A stretch of 64,000 bases of DNA from Petrosia ficiformis (Eukaryota > Porifera > Demospongiae > Haplosclerida > Petrosiidae). Below are positions 11,661 through 22,526 of this stretch, in pieces. The notes under the pieces were generated by a model. It was given only the letters and a program-made list of their open reading frames with translations, was not told the DNA's origin and did no database searches. The stretch is from assembly GCA_947044365.1 (NCBI GenBank), contig OX345636.1, forward strand, positions 25,409,466-25,473,465. The letters run 5' to 3'. The position numbers and the translations under genes are program-made. Every line of letters begins with the position of its first letter. Position 1 is the first letter of the stretch.

Positions 11661-12735
11661 ATAAGTCACTTCCTCTATTGTTAAAGTATTGTACTTGATC
11701 ATGTAGTCTATAGTTGTTTACAGTTTTATATCTCTATAATAAGCTGATAAATCCATTTTTAATTTCTGAGCATAGAAATTAATTAGTTGAATATTCAACT
11801 AATTATATATATAATGAAAAGAACTGTCACATATATATAATTATGTATGTATTGTGATAGATCCCTCAGTGGATACTATTCGCTCAAGGTCACATATTTC
11901 CAAATCAAAGTGCTTTAAGCACAGGCAACTAATAACAACTGCATATGGTGATAATTCAATATATAACTAAGGAAAATACATCTACTTATATACAAAACCA
12001 AAAACCATAAGACAAACACAAAGATAAGGCTAAAGCTAAGAATGAACAATGATAAGGACAAAAGATAAGGATAAGGGCAGCAATCTATTAACACATAAGG
12101 TGAAAATAAGTACAATCAAACCACATATGACAGAGATAGCTAATCAAGGAAACCATAATTATTATACAAACATACACACAAGACACTTAATTAAGTCAAA
12201 GGTTCAGTCTATCACAGTATTTACATGTGTTGCAGAGTTTTTGATAAGTTTTGAAGCATGGGCCAAATTGGCTCAACAATAGTTAGTGTGTGTGCCATTG
12301 AGAATACATCTTGAGCCAATTAACTAAGAGCTAATGCTGTTGGTGACAATATAATCATAATTAATTGCGCCACTGGCCCAAAGTGAGAACTGTGCAGTGC
12401 CAAATAAGAAGCTCTTTGGGCCAATGATGCACCATATGAGCTTATCAAAAACACTGATGTGTTGTATGTATGTTGTCTACCTGCATTTACTATAGCACAT
12501 TCTACTTTGGTTCTGGAGGTGCTAACTATACTAGAAATGGTAAAGTTATATCTCTTCTGACTCATCTGAAACATAGAGTAAGTATTTCAGTTTTTCAGTC
12601 CAATTCTGAAAGCTCTAGTAGTATCTATTACCAGTACCTCTGGAGTTACTAGACGTGGTACTACATAGAAACTTTTAAAAATAATTATTATATAACATAC
12701 ATTTTGCATTATTCTGCACAATGTATTGTGAATTT
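11661..12735. other. Gene-free stretch with weak inverted repeats
   Basis: Contains loosely repeated GGGCCAA/TTGAGCCAA words at 12259-12425. No supportable gene. Confidence 0.4.
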
Positions 12736-12740
12736 GGGAT

Positions 12741-12785
12741 ACACTGCTGATGAGACCCAATAGGTCGAAACAATTTGATCAGTGT
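12741..12785 (+). ncRNA. Hammerhead-like ribozyme core (type I layout, degenerate)
   Basis: CTGATGA (12747-12753), stem II GACC/GGTC (12754-12757 with 12763-12766) around the loop CAATA, then GAAA (12767-12770). Stem I is ACACTG (12741-12746) pairing with CAGTGT (12780-12785). The stem III region CAATTTGAT is very short, and the cleavage triplet reads GAT instead of the usual NUH, so self-cleavage may be weak or lost. Type I hammerheads with tiny stem III are known from Penelope-like and retrozyme-type elements. No flanking reverse transcriptase is visible here. Confidence 0.55.
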
Positions 12786-13205
12786 TCAGATTGTCCACAG
12801 TTGCCCTTACAAAGTTATAACACATCTGATTGCATGAAGATTGATGGATACTGTGTGAATATCATTAGCAATACTAATTTAAACCCTCACACCTAGCAAC
12901 TCCTACTATAAGAACTAGCCATTTAAACATTCAGGCCAGCTGCAAATTTATATGTCAATGTAGTGTGCCTGATAGGCTTGATATACATTCTTCGACCAAA
13001 TTATCAATATAAAAATTGCGAATTGCAATTATAAAGATTCAATTTAGTGAAATGTCTAAATCATGTAAGGGTATAAGGTATAATAAGGCTGTAGCATCAA
13101 AAAAATATTATTATTAATTAAATAAACGAAAATGGGTGTGATAGAGCTGCTCATTGCATGATCATACTTTTTCATTACTCATTCCTCACCAGTAAGCAAT
13201 AAAAA

Positions 13206-13640
13206 TTAATTGATTTCTGGGGACATGGAGTGTGTCATGTATGTGATGATGGGTGGGTACATGTATAATTGTGTGTATGCGTATATGTACATGTATGTGA
13301 TAAAGGGTATATAGGTGTATGTATAATTATGTACATGTATGTGATAATGGGTAGGTGCATGTATGATTGTGTGTATGCGTATATGTACATGTATGTGATG
13401 ATGGGTAGGTGTATGTATAATTATGTACATGTATATGATGATGGGTAGGTGAATGTATGATTGCATATGTACATGTATGTGATGAGTAGGTGTATGTATA
13501 ATTATGTACATGTATGTGATGATGGGTAGGTGCATGTATGATTATGTATATGCGTATATGTACATGTATGTGATGATGGGTAGGTGTATGTATAATTATG
13601 TACATGTATGTAATGATGGGTAGGTGTATATATGACATAA
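13206..13640. repeat. Minisatellite, about 40-bp unit
   Basis: About nine tandem copies built from GTACATGTATGTGATGATGG plus GTAGGTGTATGTATAATTAT with length variants. Open frames across it on both strands are translations of the repeat, not genes. Confidence 0.9.
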
Positions 13641-14070
13641 TTATACAATGTACATGACATACATGTAATACAGTATACACTGTATGTAACATAGCTACAG
13701 CATGTGCATGTACATTAAATAATATATACAAACATCTAAATATAACGTACATACATGTACATGCAGCTACAGCATATATATTATAGCTATACAATGTAGT
13801 TAGTACATACATGTATTACATTATACACTTAGCCACAGCATGTGCATGTACATGAAATACATACATACATACATAGATATGTATGTATACATGTATGTAT
13901 ATATGTATGTACTATGTAGGTGTATGTTTGCAGGTATTTATATGTATGTATGTATATATACAAGTATGCATGTATATGTAATATGTACATGTAATATGTA
14001 TGTACGTATGTACTGTATATGTATGTATCTGTGTATCTTTATATGTATGTATGTATCTATGTATGTATAA
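13641..14070. repeat. ATGT/ACAT-rich low-complexity tract
   Basis: Irregular runs of ATGTATGT and TACATACA continue from the minisatellite, with a clean (ACAT)n stretch at 13856-13876. Non-coding. Confidence 0.85.
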
Positions 14071-14088
14071 TATGTAACTCCAATGAAA

Positions 14089-14203
14089 GTTATTAAGACC
14101 AACCATTATTAGCATAACCACAATAAAGAAAGATATGATAAAATCTTTTTTTTTAATTTATTAAGACCAACTATTATTAGCACAACCACAATAAAGAAAG
14201 AAT
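14089..14203. repeat. Tandem duplication of a roughly 47-bp block
   Basis: TTATTAAGACCAACCATTAT at about 14089 and TTATTAAGACCAACTATTAT at about 14158, each followed by a near-identical AGCATAACCACAATAAAG block. It lies just 3' of the 14221 gene, so it may form part of its 3' UTR. Confidence 0.8.
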
Positions 14204-14220
14204 CTAATTATTATTGAAAG

Positions 14221-15186
14221 TTATTCATCTGTCATCAATTTCAACAGCACATAGTTTGTGACAGCCGAGATACTCCCATCTTCAGATACACTAAAAACTA
14301 CCTTGCTACAATCGGGTTTGTCTAATTCTAAATGCATGTGCATTTTTAGAATATATGCCGTATTCTTACTCAATGTAGCAAGAATGATATATACTTCAAT
14401 GTCGGTTATTTCAACACATTGAGCCATTAGTGCCTTCATTGCTACGTTTGATCCTATTATAAAGGATTCAGACATTGCTTGTGCTATGTCCATATGTGTA
14501 TGGAGATTTTTGGCTTCCATGCCACCTGCTCGTACCAAAAAAGAATGCTCTTGTGATCTCGTCATGATTGCACCAGTACGCAAATGTGTACTTGTACAAA
14601 ATTTTTCTTTGTGGAAAAATGCAATATCCACCCTCGACTTTCCATAATTGTGAGGTGGGCCACTCAGAAAGATCCTTTTTTCTAAGAGGTTGTTGGCTTC
14701 ATTGAAGACTGCAAATTTTCGCTCCTGTAATGGATACTTCAATAGGTCATAAAAAAATTTTTTCCTCATGGTTTCCTGGTTGTCAAAATTAAGTGTCACA
14801 GGGATTAAATTTTTAGTAACAACATGCACTGTGCATTCAGGTACTAAACTTGGTGCACTGATTTTACTTGGCTTCGGAACTACCTTCATGATTTCTGGAT
14901 CGTTAGTTATACAACAATCTCCTTTCATAGTTAGTATCTTAAATAATTCTTCTGGGAGCACTGGTGGTTTTGCTTCTACAAATGACATTTTAAGATCACA
15001 TGTAGGTATATCTTGCATTTCTAATGAAGGGTTACTAGCAGTTTCAGAGTTTTTGGGAAATAAGAAGACATACGAGTCCTTACATTTTTTTGGACAAGCA
15101 CGCTTATCGTGAACTTTTATGTAACCTTCACAGGAAACTTTTGATTCTTTCCGTGGAGAAAGGGAAAACATGTAGTAAACTGACAT
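14221..15186 (-). CDS. Uncharacterised protein, single exon (321 aa)
   Basis: A complete frame of 321 codons ends with TAA at 14223-14221. The frame stays open upstream to 15336, but that part only translates a CT microsatellite (LSLSLS), so I start at the Met at 15186, the first after it; a second Met lies five codons on. I do not recognise the family. Visible features: an N-terminal Cys/His-containing segment (about residues 15-40: S-C-E-G-Y, H-D-K-R-A-C-P-K-K-C), a Pro-rich middle, and a mixed alpha/beta C-terminal half with few low-complexity runs. No signal peptide or membrane helix is seen. Amino-acid usage looks like real protein. It could be lineage-specific or transposon-derived; no neighbour clarifies its role. 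Confidence 0.6.
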   Translation of the reverse strand: MSVYYMFSLSPRKESKVSCEGYIKVHDKRACPKKCKDSYVFLFPKNSETASNPSLEMQDIPTCDLKMSFVEAKPPVLPEELFKILTMKGDCCITNDPEIMKVVPKPSKISAPSLVPECTVHVVTKNLIPVTLNFDNQETMRKKFFYDLLKYPLQERKFAVFNEANNLLEKRIFLSGPPHNYGKSRVDIAFFHKEKFCTSTHLRTGAIMTRSQEHSFLVRAGGMEAKNLHTHMDIAQAMSESFIIGSNVAMKALMAQCVEITDIEVYIILATLSKNTAYILKMHMHLELDKPDCSKVVFSVSEDGSISAVTNYVLLKLMTDE

Positions 15187-15253
15187 GCTGGTGAAGTATG
15201 GTGAAGTATTATGTTCTCTGAATGACTTCCAAACTGAATGACTTAAAAACTGA

Positions 15254-15255
15254 GG

Positions 15256-15317
<62 letters not shown>
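15254..15317. repeat. (GA)n microsatellite
   Basis: Uninterrupted GA dinucleotides of about 62 bp, immediately upstream of the minus-strand gene at 14221-15186. It may lie in its 5' UTR or promoter. Confidence 0.95.
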
Positions 15318-15318
<1 letters not shown>

Positions 15319-15755
15319 GCAGACTATGATACACATGCATGACAGAATTAGAACTCAAAAAACAAAGTGAGGAGTAACGGATCAAGTGAAATACACTAAG
15401 GCCTTTGCAACGTATGTCTTTGCAGTTGGTCTGAGTGAGTGTGTGTGCGAGTGTGTGTGCGAGTGTATGCATGAGCAAGCCATTAGAAATAATTGTAACT
15501 CTATTTCTGATCTTTTGATACAGGGGTACACACAACACATACAAATGAATATACATATCAAAAGTATAAAATGTGCACACTCACATATTCCAAACTGTTG
15601 TACTATAAATTGAGTACACAGAGAGAGAAAAGTCACAACAACTGGGACCAACTCGAGTAGATAGAAAAGAGACTGACCCAAAGAAAAAACTATCACAAAA
15701 ACCGGAACAACTCGACGTGAGACTCTTACAACTTGCTCCAGGCAAAACAACTGAG

Positions 15756-16252
15756 TATTAGATATGGGCGATACCGATACCAAAGTACTCGATACTTCGA
15801 TACTTCGATACTTCGATACTTGGATCCAGAAGTACTCGGTATCGATTCTGGAATGGTATCGAATGTTCACGATACCGATAGTCACACCCACTTAACTGTA
15901 ATAATAGTTAATAACTATAATTATTAAAAGTTAACGTTTTATTTAATAATTTTTATTATTCATAATTAAAATTTTCTTTTAATTAAAAAAAAAACTGTCA
16001 GGTGCGAATTAATTCTAGTACTTGTTCTTTCAATTAATCTAGCATTGTTTTATTATCAATCACTGACAATCAGTCTACCAGGTGACGCAGGCAGTTGATA
16101 ATTTTGTCATTGTGACTAATCACGTGACAACAATTATGCACATGCGTTGTAACTTAGTATCGGTATCGGTACTCGATACCATCGATACCAAATTCAAAAG
16201 TACTTGGTATTGTATCGAAATCGATACTTCTGGTATCGCCCATCACTACTGA
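15756..16252. mobile_element. TIR element with GGGCGATACC ends (hAT-like MITE)
   Basis: Left end GATATGGGCGATACCGATAC, right end GGTATCGCCCATCACTA. The subterminal regions are full of GATACTTCGATAC-type tandem words on both sides. About 500 bp, non-coding. Related half-ends occur at 33924-34030 (AGTGATGGGCGAT) and probably 24505-24605. Assignment to hAT is inference from the ends. Confidence 0.65.
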
Positions 16253-16944
16253 TTATTACACTCAGCCTACTACTCCTAATACAAACAGTGTGGGAGGATT
16301 AGACCAATCAGATTGATCAAATGCTAAATGACTGTACACTGGTAGTCATGCCAACCACCAAACATTTCTCTGCCAATAATATTAGTGCTGTAGTATATAT
16401 CATGTAATATAGCATGGTATATATAACAATTATATTAGTACATAGTTATATGAAGTTCTTCTTGTGTTTATTAATTTTATAATCTTTTATTTACAACAAT
16501 GTCTGCAGGAGCAACAAACAAGTGTCCAGCAACCACTCAGCCAGTGGCATTTTTATACTTCAGAAACAAGCAGGGCATCCACTGGGCATATAGTATCTTG
16601 AAAGGAATCCGGCATACGAAGCGCATGGGCAAACATTAGGGGCATGGTCTATTACATCGCAATTGCATGGCATGATGTATCACAAAAGGGATATATACGT
16701 GAGATTACTATAGCTATGACATTAAACTTGACAATAATTGAATAATTATAATTTTATAATAGTAAAATTCTTTTTTTATTTATTCTGTCCAATTCGTTCG
16801 CAACTTTAAGTGAGATTGATAAACAATAAAAACCAGAATGTGTCTCCCCTTGCATCCGGTCATGCCCATGCACCACATGGGTGTGCCTATGTATGGCATG
16901 CTATGCCAGACTATATGACTATATGTAATAATGGACTATATGTA
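16253..16944. other. Gene-free stretch
   Basis: No convincing exon or RNA gene. Contains scattered short GGCATG(G/C) words near 16640-16905. No boundary of an element was found. Confidence 0.4.
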
Positions 16945-17155
16945 AGCTGTGTAGCTTACGTAGAAACTGGAACTAATAGCTAACTATTCAATATATTCCT
17001 AAAGTTTTATAAGGTCCTTTAAAAGGTAAACAGAGTATATAATCAACTATAATAGGCTGATGTCTTTCGGGCATGATAAAGTTAGCCATGATTACTGAAT
17101 GCTGGACACCACAAAGCAGTCATAGGGATACTTTTTCTCTACATATCTTGTTTCA
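16945..17155 (-). mobile_element. MITE-2 fragment
   Basis: Reverse-oriented half of MITE-2: from GTAGCTTACGTAGAAACTGG through the TATAATAGGCTGATGTCTTT block to GCAGTCATAGGGATAC and TCTCTACATATCTTGTTT. The other half with the GC-rich block is missing. Confidence 0.8.
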
Positions 17156-18580
17156 GTTGAGTTAATTACAGTAATAGTATTACAATATATACTTGTAATT
17201 TAGTTACAGTTGAGTTAACTAAAAGTCATAGCACCATACTAATAAAAGGGGTTTTAGATATAGTTATAGTCAACTAAAACAACCAAGACTAATAAAACCA
17301 AACATCTATTCTTATACACTACATTAATTACGATCACTATAACTAGATTAGGATAATGAAATGAATTATCACACATCCAGTCAACATACATGTACATGTA
17401 CATGTAGAATAACAAATTTAATTAGGGGTGTGGTCTTTTACCTTGTAATCATCAGATGTGTATCTCATATATATATTCCTGCTGGTCGATGAAAAATAGG
17501 AGCCTTTGTAAGTTGCTAACTCTAAAAAACACAAAAAAATAATTATTATTATTCAAATATCTACAACTAACCAAATTTACTATGATTTTATGAATTAAAA
17601 TAAAATGTGTGACACAATACACATACATGAACATGTATTCATACACATACATGTACATACTGACATATGGCCACCTAGCCTGGCATCTTATAACCATTAC
17701 GTATAGTTTAATATTATAAGGTTAATATACTATAGTTAATATCATAAGGTTAATGCATGATTATACTGTAACGTAATACCTTTACATGTACTATAGTGTA
17801 TAGTTTAACGTCATAAGATCATTAAATACATATTACAGACATGGGATCAATTACAATATATTACTATTACCTCTGAAGTCAATGTAATATATTACCATTA
17901 CTATAACCTAGTAGATTACTATTACTATTACTTACTGTTATGGATTACTACAGACATACATGTACATGTCAAGTGTAGGCTCAAGTACATGTACATATCA
18001 ATTGTCGGCTCAAGTACGCACTGTACAGCATACACATGCATGTACATATCAGGTGTAAGCACAAGTACACACTATACAGTACACGTACATATCAATTGTA
18101 GGCTCGAGTACACTTACACACATACATATAATCTATAGGCTAGTAATATGCACTTTTTCAATGCTTTTCATAATTAGCCTATTTACAATTATACAAATAT
18201 TAAAATACCATAGTTTTCATTGTGTCCACTTGCTTGTTTGTTCTTCACCTACATATACTCAATTCAAAAAAGGTGAACAACAATTATTTAGTCCCTCAAT
18301 GTAAAATACAGAGTAAGAGTGAGGCTTGCTTAAATCAGTAGTGCTGTTTTAGTATGACGATAATGACTACTTTTTTGTTACAGTTACAGTATGCCGCAAA
18401 CTAACTTCAAAAAGTGCCCATTTATGGGCCATATGGCTTTAGTTATACACTAGGTAGTTCAGTACTGAAAGGGGATTTAGTTATACATGTAGTTAACTAA
18501 AACACTACTTAACCGATGTGAGAACTAACAGTAGCCCCCACAACAGTTTACAGTGATCTCAGCACACTCTTTGTAGACTT
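17156..18580. other. Gene-free stretch
   Basis: Contains a TAATATATTACTATTAC-rich segment (17840-17950) beginning GGGATCAATTAC, which resembles one end of the hAT-like element at 56789. It also has ACATGTACAT low-complexity tracts at 17950-18130. No coding exon supported. Confidence 0.45.
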
Positions 18581-18599
18581 ATATGCAGTGGTGTGGAAA

Positions 18600-18652
18600 G
18601 GCCCTGCTGGAAAGGCTGTTTCCACTGGAAACAGCCATTCCAGCAGGGCGTT
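18600..18652. repeat. GC-rich hairpin
   Basis: GCCCTGCTGGAA / TTCCAGCAGGGC plus GGCTGTTTCC / GGAAACAGCC form a nearly perfect 23-bp stem with a 3-nt loop. Unusually GC-rich for this region. Unknown function. Confidence 0.75.
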
Positions 18653-19004
18653 GTCCAACAATGCAGACACAAGCAGCTAAAATGTGAAAATCACAAAATC
18701 GGCTCACTGTATCCATACCCTGCATATATACATGTATGTCTGTGAAGAGAGTGACGGCCTGCACCATCGCGAGAAGGTGTCACTGTGTCGCAAGCCCCCC
18801 TCCCTGCCACCTTCTCTCACTCTGCTTATCCCCAAACCAGCGTCTCATACACATGTCTCATTGACATGCGAGCTGGCTGCTCACCATCAGGATTGCACTA
18901 GGAAGTTCACCATACAAGATGGATCACAACAAGAGTAACAGATGCACAATCACACATTGAGTAGTTCACAGTAGGGTAGGGATTGTCATTCCCACCATTG
19001 TCAT

Positions 19005-19135
19005 TCCTGTACGCTTCTTGTAAACCCATCTAAACAATGGGGTGCATACAGGAAGTCTTGGTCTTGTGGTCTCGATCCATGTACGCTACTTGTAAACCCG
19101 TCTAATGACGGGGTGCATACAGGAAGTCTGGAAAG
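19005..19135. repeat. Two-copy direct repeat, about 53 bp
   Basis: Copies at 19009-19060 and 19079-19131 share TGTACGCT(T/A)CTTGTAAACCC, TCTAA and GGGGTGCATACAGGAAGTCT. Separated by 18 bp. Non-coding. Confidence 0.75.
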
Positions 19136-19840
19136 AGCACACAAGCACACGTCTTAAACCATCAAAGATGGGTGTGTACTTGCAGCCCTAAACCAGACAT
19201 CTTGGTCTTGATATGACACATACATGTACATGTAGATTTATAAAAGCCTAACATTAACCTTAGAACAATACACATACACAACAGATATGCAAGTGAAACT
19301 TTGTGCAATAACAACAACAAAAAAAAACTATGTCTCTCCCTTGCTCCTCTATCCTACATGTTTCAAACAAAACCATATGTCAAAAGCATCGTGACTATAT
19401 TACATATAGCTAGTCATTGGTACACATGAAGATGTTTGAAACATATAGTAAAGAGAGCAAGAGAGAGATGGAGAGAAGTAATATCCGCATTGCCCTCGCC
19501 AGCAAAGGCAAAGGGGTTAGTTTAAATTATACACTAGGTTAATTGTAAATACTGTTGTAACTCAACAAAAAAATACATTCCTTCTTTTTTACTCTATGCT
19601 TCAGTCTTCAGTCTGTAAAAGCTACACAATCAATCAGTGTTGGTGTACATGCCACCCACACGTGATACACGAGACCAACACTGAGCACATACATATTGCG
19701 TTACATGTCACCAACACGTGTACATGTACATGTGACTGGTCCAAATGAATACATACATGCCACCCACATGTGGTACATGAGTTATGTACTCACTATTCCC
19801 AGCACAACTAAGTGGTTCAGACTGATTACACGTACTCTGT
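19136..19840. other. Gene-free stretch
   Basis: Repeated CACCCACA(C/T)GTG(A/G)TACA words at 19650-19785 and the TACATGTACATG motif. No gene supported. Confidence 0.4.
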
Positions 19841-19844
19841 GATT

Positions 19845-20543
19845 TTATACAGAAGGAACCACACAATCGTAGTGGTTCCTTTCCTCCGTGTGGAATAAGT
19901 AGATCTTGTAGTCTGACTTGGGCATGCAGTGCTCGTTACAAAAGAGGGGGGAAAACTTCAGCCATGCACGACTGGACCCATTGTCAGAGTATGTACAAAC
20001 ATCAATCTCACACAGAGTAGCAAAAGCTCTAATCTCGCGGTCAGTTCCCCATCCACGCTGATCCAGCTCCTTTTCCTTGATGTAATCGGTCATACTCTCA
20101 ATAGGCTCATAAAGGTTTGCAGCAAGAGTGTCACCTTCAAAGCAATCCTTACAGAAATGGTAAGCATTATCTTTGTGCGTCATGAAATTAACAATTGCTT
20201 GACGAACAGCTCGGTGGTTAGATTCGGTTCCTGTAACTTCTTTAGAAAAAGCTCTGAATAGGCAGTTGTCATTGGCCTTAACTCTGTCACGAATGTGGGG
20301 CTCAAAATCTCTACAGGAAATTTTCTGGACTCGTTGACCTTTGGCCAGAGTTGCTAGTTATTAGGTCCTGGTAAAAAAACTATTGCTACAGTATGGAGCA
20401 CATGACACACCTGCTATATTCAACTTCTCTCTGTACCTCTTTTGTGCGACAGTATCCAATTCTTCATAGTATTTCGAGTAGATCATAATCTGCACGTTAG
20501 TCAGTGCTTTTTGCCACTCAAAATGGCGCCCCTGGCAACGCAT
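19845..20543 (-). CDS. OTU-family cysteine protease (deubiquitinase-like), two exons
   Basis: Exon 1 is 20543-20411 and exon 2 is 20353-19845. The 57-nt intron has GT at 20410-20409 and AG at 20355-20354. Exon 1 leaves one nucleotide and exon 2 supplies two, restoring the frame across an in-frame TAA in the intron; the product is 213 aa. The OTU catalytic cysteine motif A-N-D-N-C-L-F-R-A-F lies at about residues 77-86 and the catalytic histidine in R-N-H-Y-D-C-V near the C-terminus, so the Asp/Cys/His layout is complete. The N-terminal segment (YSKYYEELD, QKRYREKL) is helical and charged. OTU proteases cut ubiquitin from substrates; some are carried by transposons, and I cannot exclude that here. 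A TAA directly precedes the start Met in frame, though an upstream exon is still possible. Confidence 0.8.
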
Positions 20544-21540
20544 TTACAGTTGCTATCAATTAATGAAACAGACACTGGTCACAGGTAGTCTCGCATTAGT
20601 CTAGGTAGATCAGGTTAGCCTCGCAAGACTATAGCCACAGATTGGGTTTGCTTTCCAGACACACCATGGAAGATTCGGGTTGCTTTGTCACCACCGAAAG
20701 TCTGCTTGGACAACCGGAGAATTTTGCAGCAACACATTGACTTGGAATGTGGAAAGAAAATCATGTGGGTTTTGACCACGCCTCAGTTATGTACTGCCTG
20801 CTGCAACAAATGTGGTGCTCACAGTTTGAAAATCATGTGCATATGTGGTCTATTAATTAACCTTAGGTGGGCGTTCGTCAATTAATAATTACAGATGAAC
20901 CGGAAGCCACAACTATTAGCTGCACTGCATATGATTTCAGAAAGATACACTTTAGTTACTGTTGATTTCCCAAAGTCAAACAGATCAAGGTGATTATTGT
21001 CTATGTAGTACAGTAATGTATGTCTTATAATCATAAATTTTAATTTGTACAATGTTTTGTGTCTCTAGTTCTATAGTGCATCCAAACTTCAAATTGTTCA
21101 CCAATAACCTTTCATCACTGAAGAAACTATGGATCTCTTTGATGGTATTAATAATATAATATTATGATCAATTTAAATATTCAACACCTTATGAATTATG
21201 CACATGGGCCGTGACTTGTTCAGATTTAATCCCTAATCTCCCTCAGGGGTTTGTCTGAGAAGTGTACACAAGGTGGTGTGTATGTGTTGGCCCTAATATA
21301 TATATATATAATATATATGTAACAACTACTTCATGATTGTATATGAATACCATACATATGTACATACGTATATGCATAGCGTATTCCGGGCCAGATCATC
21401 TCTTTCACTGGTCCTTTCATCTTAATAATTATCTTTTGTGTAAACTGATACTTGAGTTTCAATAATTATATATTTTATCCATATGAAGAATATGTACGGT
21501 TAGATTAGCTTATATTTAACCTTATCAAGTTAATGAGCTG
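20544..21540. other. Stretch without a firm gene; possible NLR first exon
   Basis: The short frame ATGGATCTCTTTGATG|GTATTA at 21129-21144 would end in phase 1 and could join the first DEATH-like exon at 21718 in frame. This is only a guess. Otherwise no feature apart from a short TA run at 21297-21320. Confidence 0.25.
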
Positions 21541-21546
21541 AACTGC

Positions 21547-21671
<125 letters not shown>

Positions 21672-21717
21672 TGATGTGTGTTTTAAATGTAATTACATAC
21701 ATATCTCACTATAAAAG

Positions 21718-22469
21718 ATCCACTATCAATGATCATGAAGCTATTACCTTACATGATGAAAGATCCAACACTATTTGCTGATATTCTATCTACTTATGGA
21801 CTAATATCAAATGAAGTTAGGGATCAAGTCTCTGACTCAAGAGGATTTACTAATCATGTGTTCCTGAATTTACATGTTCTCATAGAGTTCGTAAAAACTA
21901 ATAGGACCAGTCCACAAGAATCAGTTCAACAACTTGTCATGTTACTGGAGGAATATTTTCCTTTCGATATAAATGACATTCTTGACTTTATGAAAAACAT
22001 ATCATGTAAGTTTTGAAAAGAGGAGTGATTTCATACTCACTTTGTTTGATATCATCACAGTAAACATTCCTATTCCATGTAGTACAATCACTATTAGCAA
22101 TATCTATTATAAGTATACAGGAAGTGATCAGTTTATTGTCAATATCTAATTCACTGATATTGTCATGATTGATGATACCATTTATAGTGCCATGGGGCTG
22201 AATAGGTTTTGTATACAGTGGAAGGACCCTACAAGCTTAGAATCTTTTAGGCTCTGGCACTTGATAATTGACCATGGACTACTTAATAATCAAGTACATG
22301 TACTTTACATTCAAGAAGTAAGGAGTACTTGTGTACTCGGGCTATGATTACACTGTAACTGAATCCAGTATTCACAGTAGAGATCATAGTATCATTATAA
22401 GATCAACTATAACGATCAGAGAATCCCTACACAATCCTTGCCATGTGTACATGAAGGGTTACAGTAGTG

Positions 22470-22526
<57 letters not shown>

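Noticed and set aside
13206..13812. Open frames with His/Ile/Tyr-rich repeats on the minus strand, and a CRISPR-like look
   Set aside because: They translate a 40-bp minisatellite. Units vary, there are no unique spacers, and the context is eukaryotic.
13840..14121. Met/Tyr/Val-rich open frames on both strands
   Set aside because: Translation of ATGT/ACAT tracts; no codon signature of a gene.
14768..15112. Plus-strand frame of 114 codons
   Set aside because: Antisense of the 321-aa gene; no domain.
15187..15580. N-terminal extension of the 14221 gene and an overlapping frame containing LSLSLS
   Set aside because: Both are produced by the (GA)n microsatellite.
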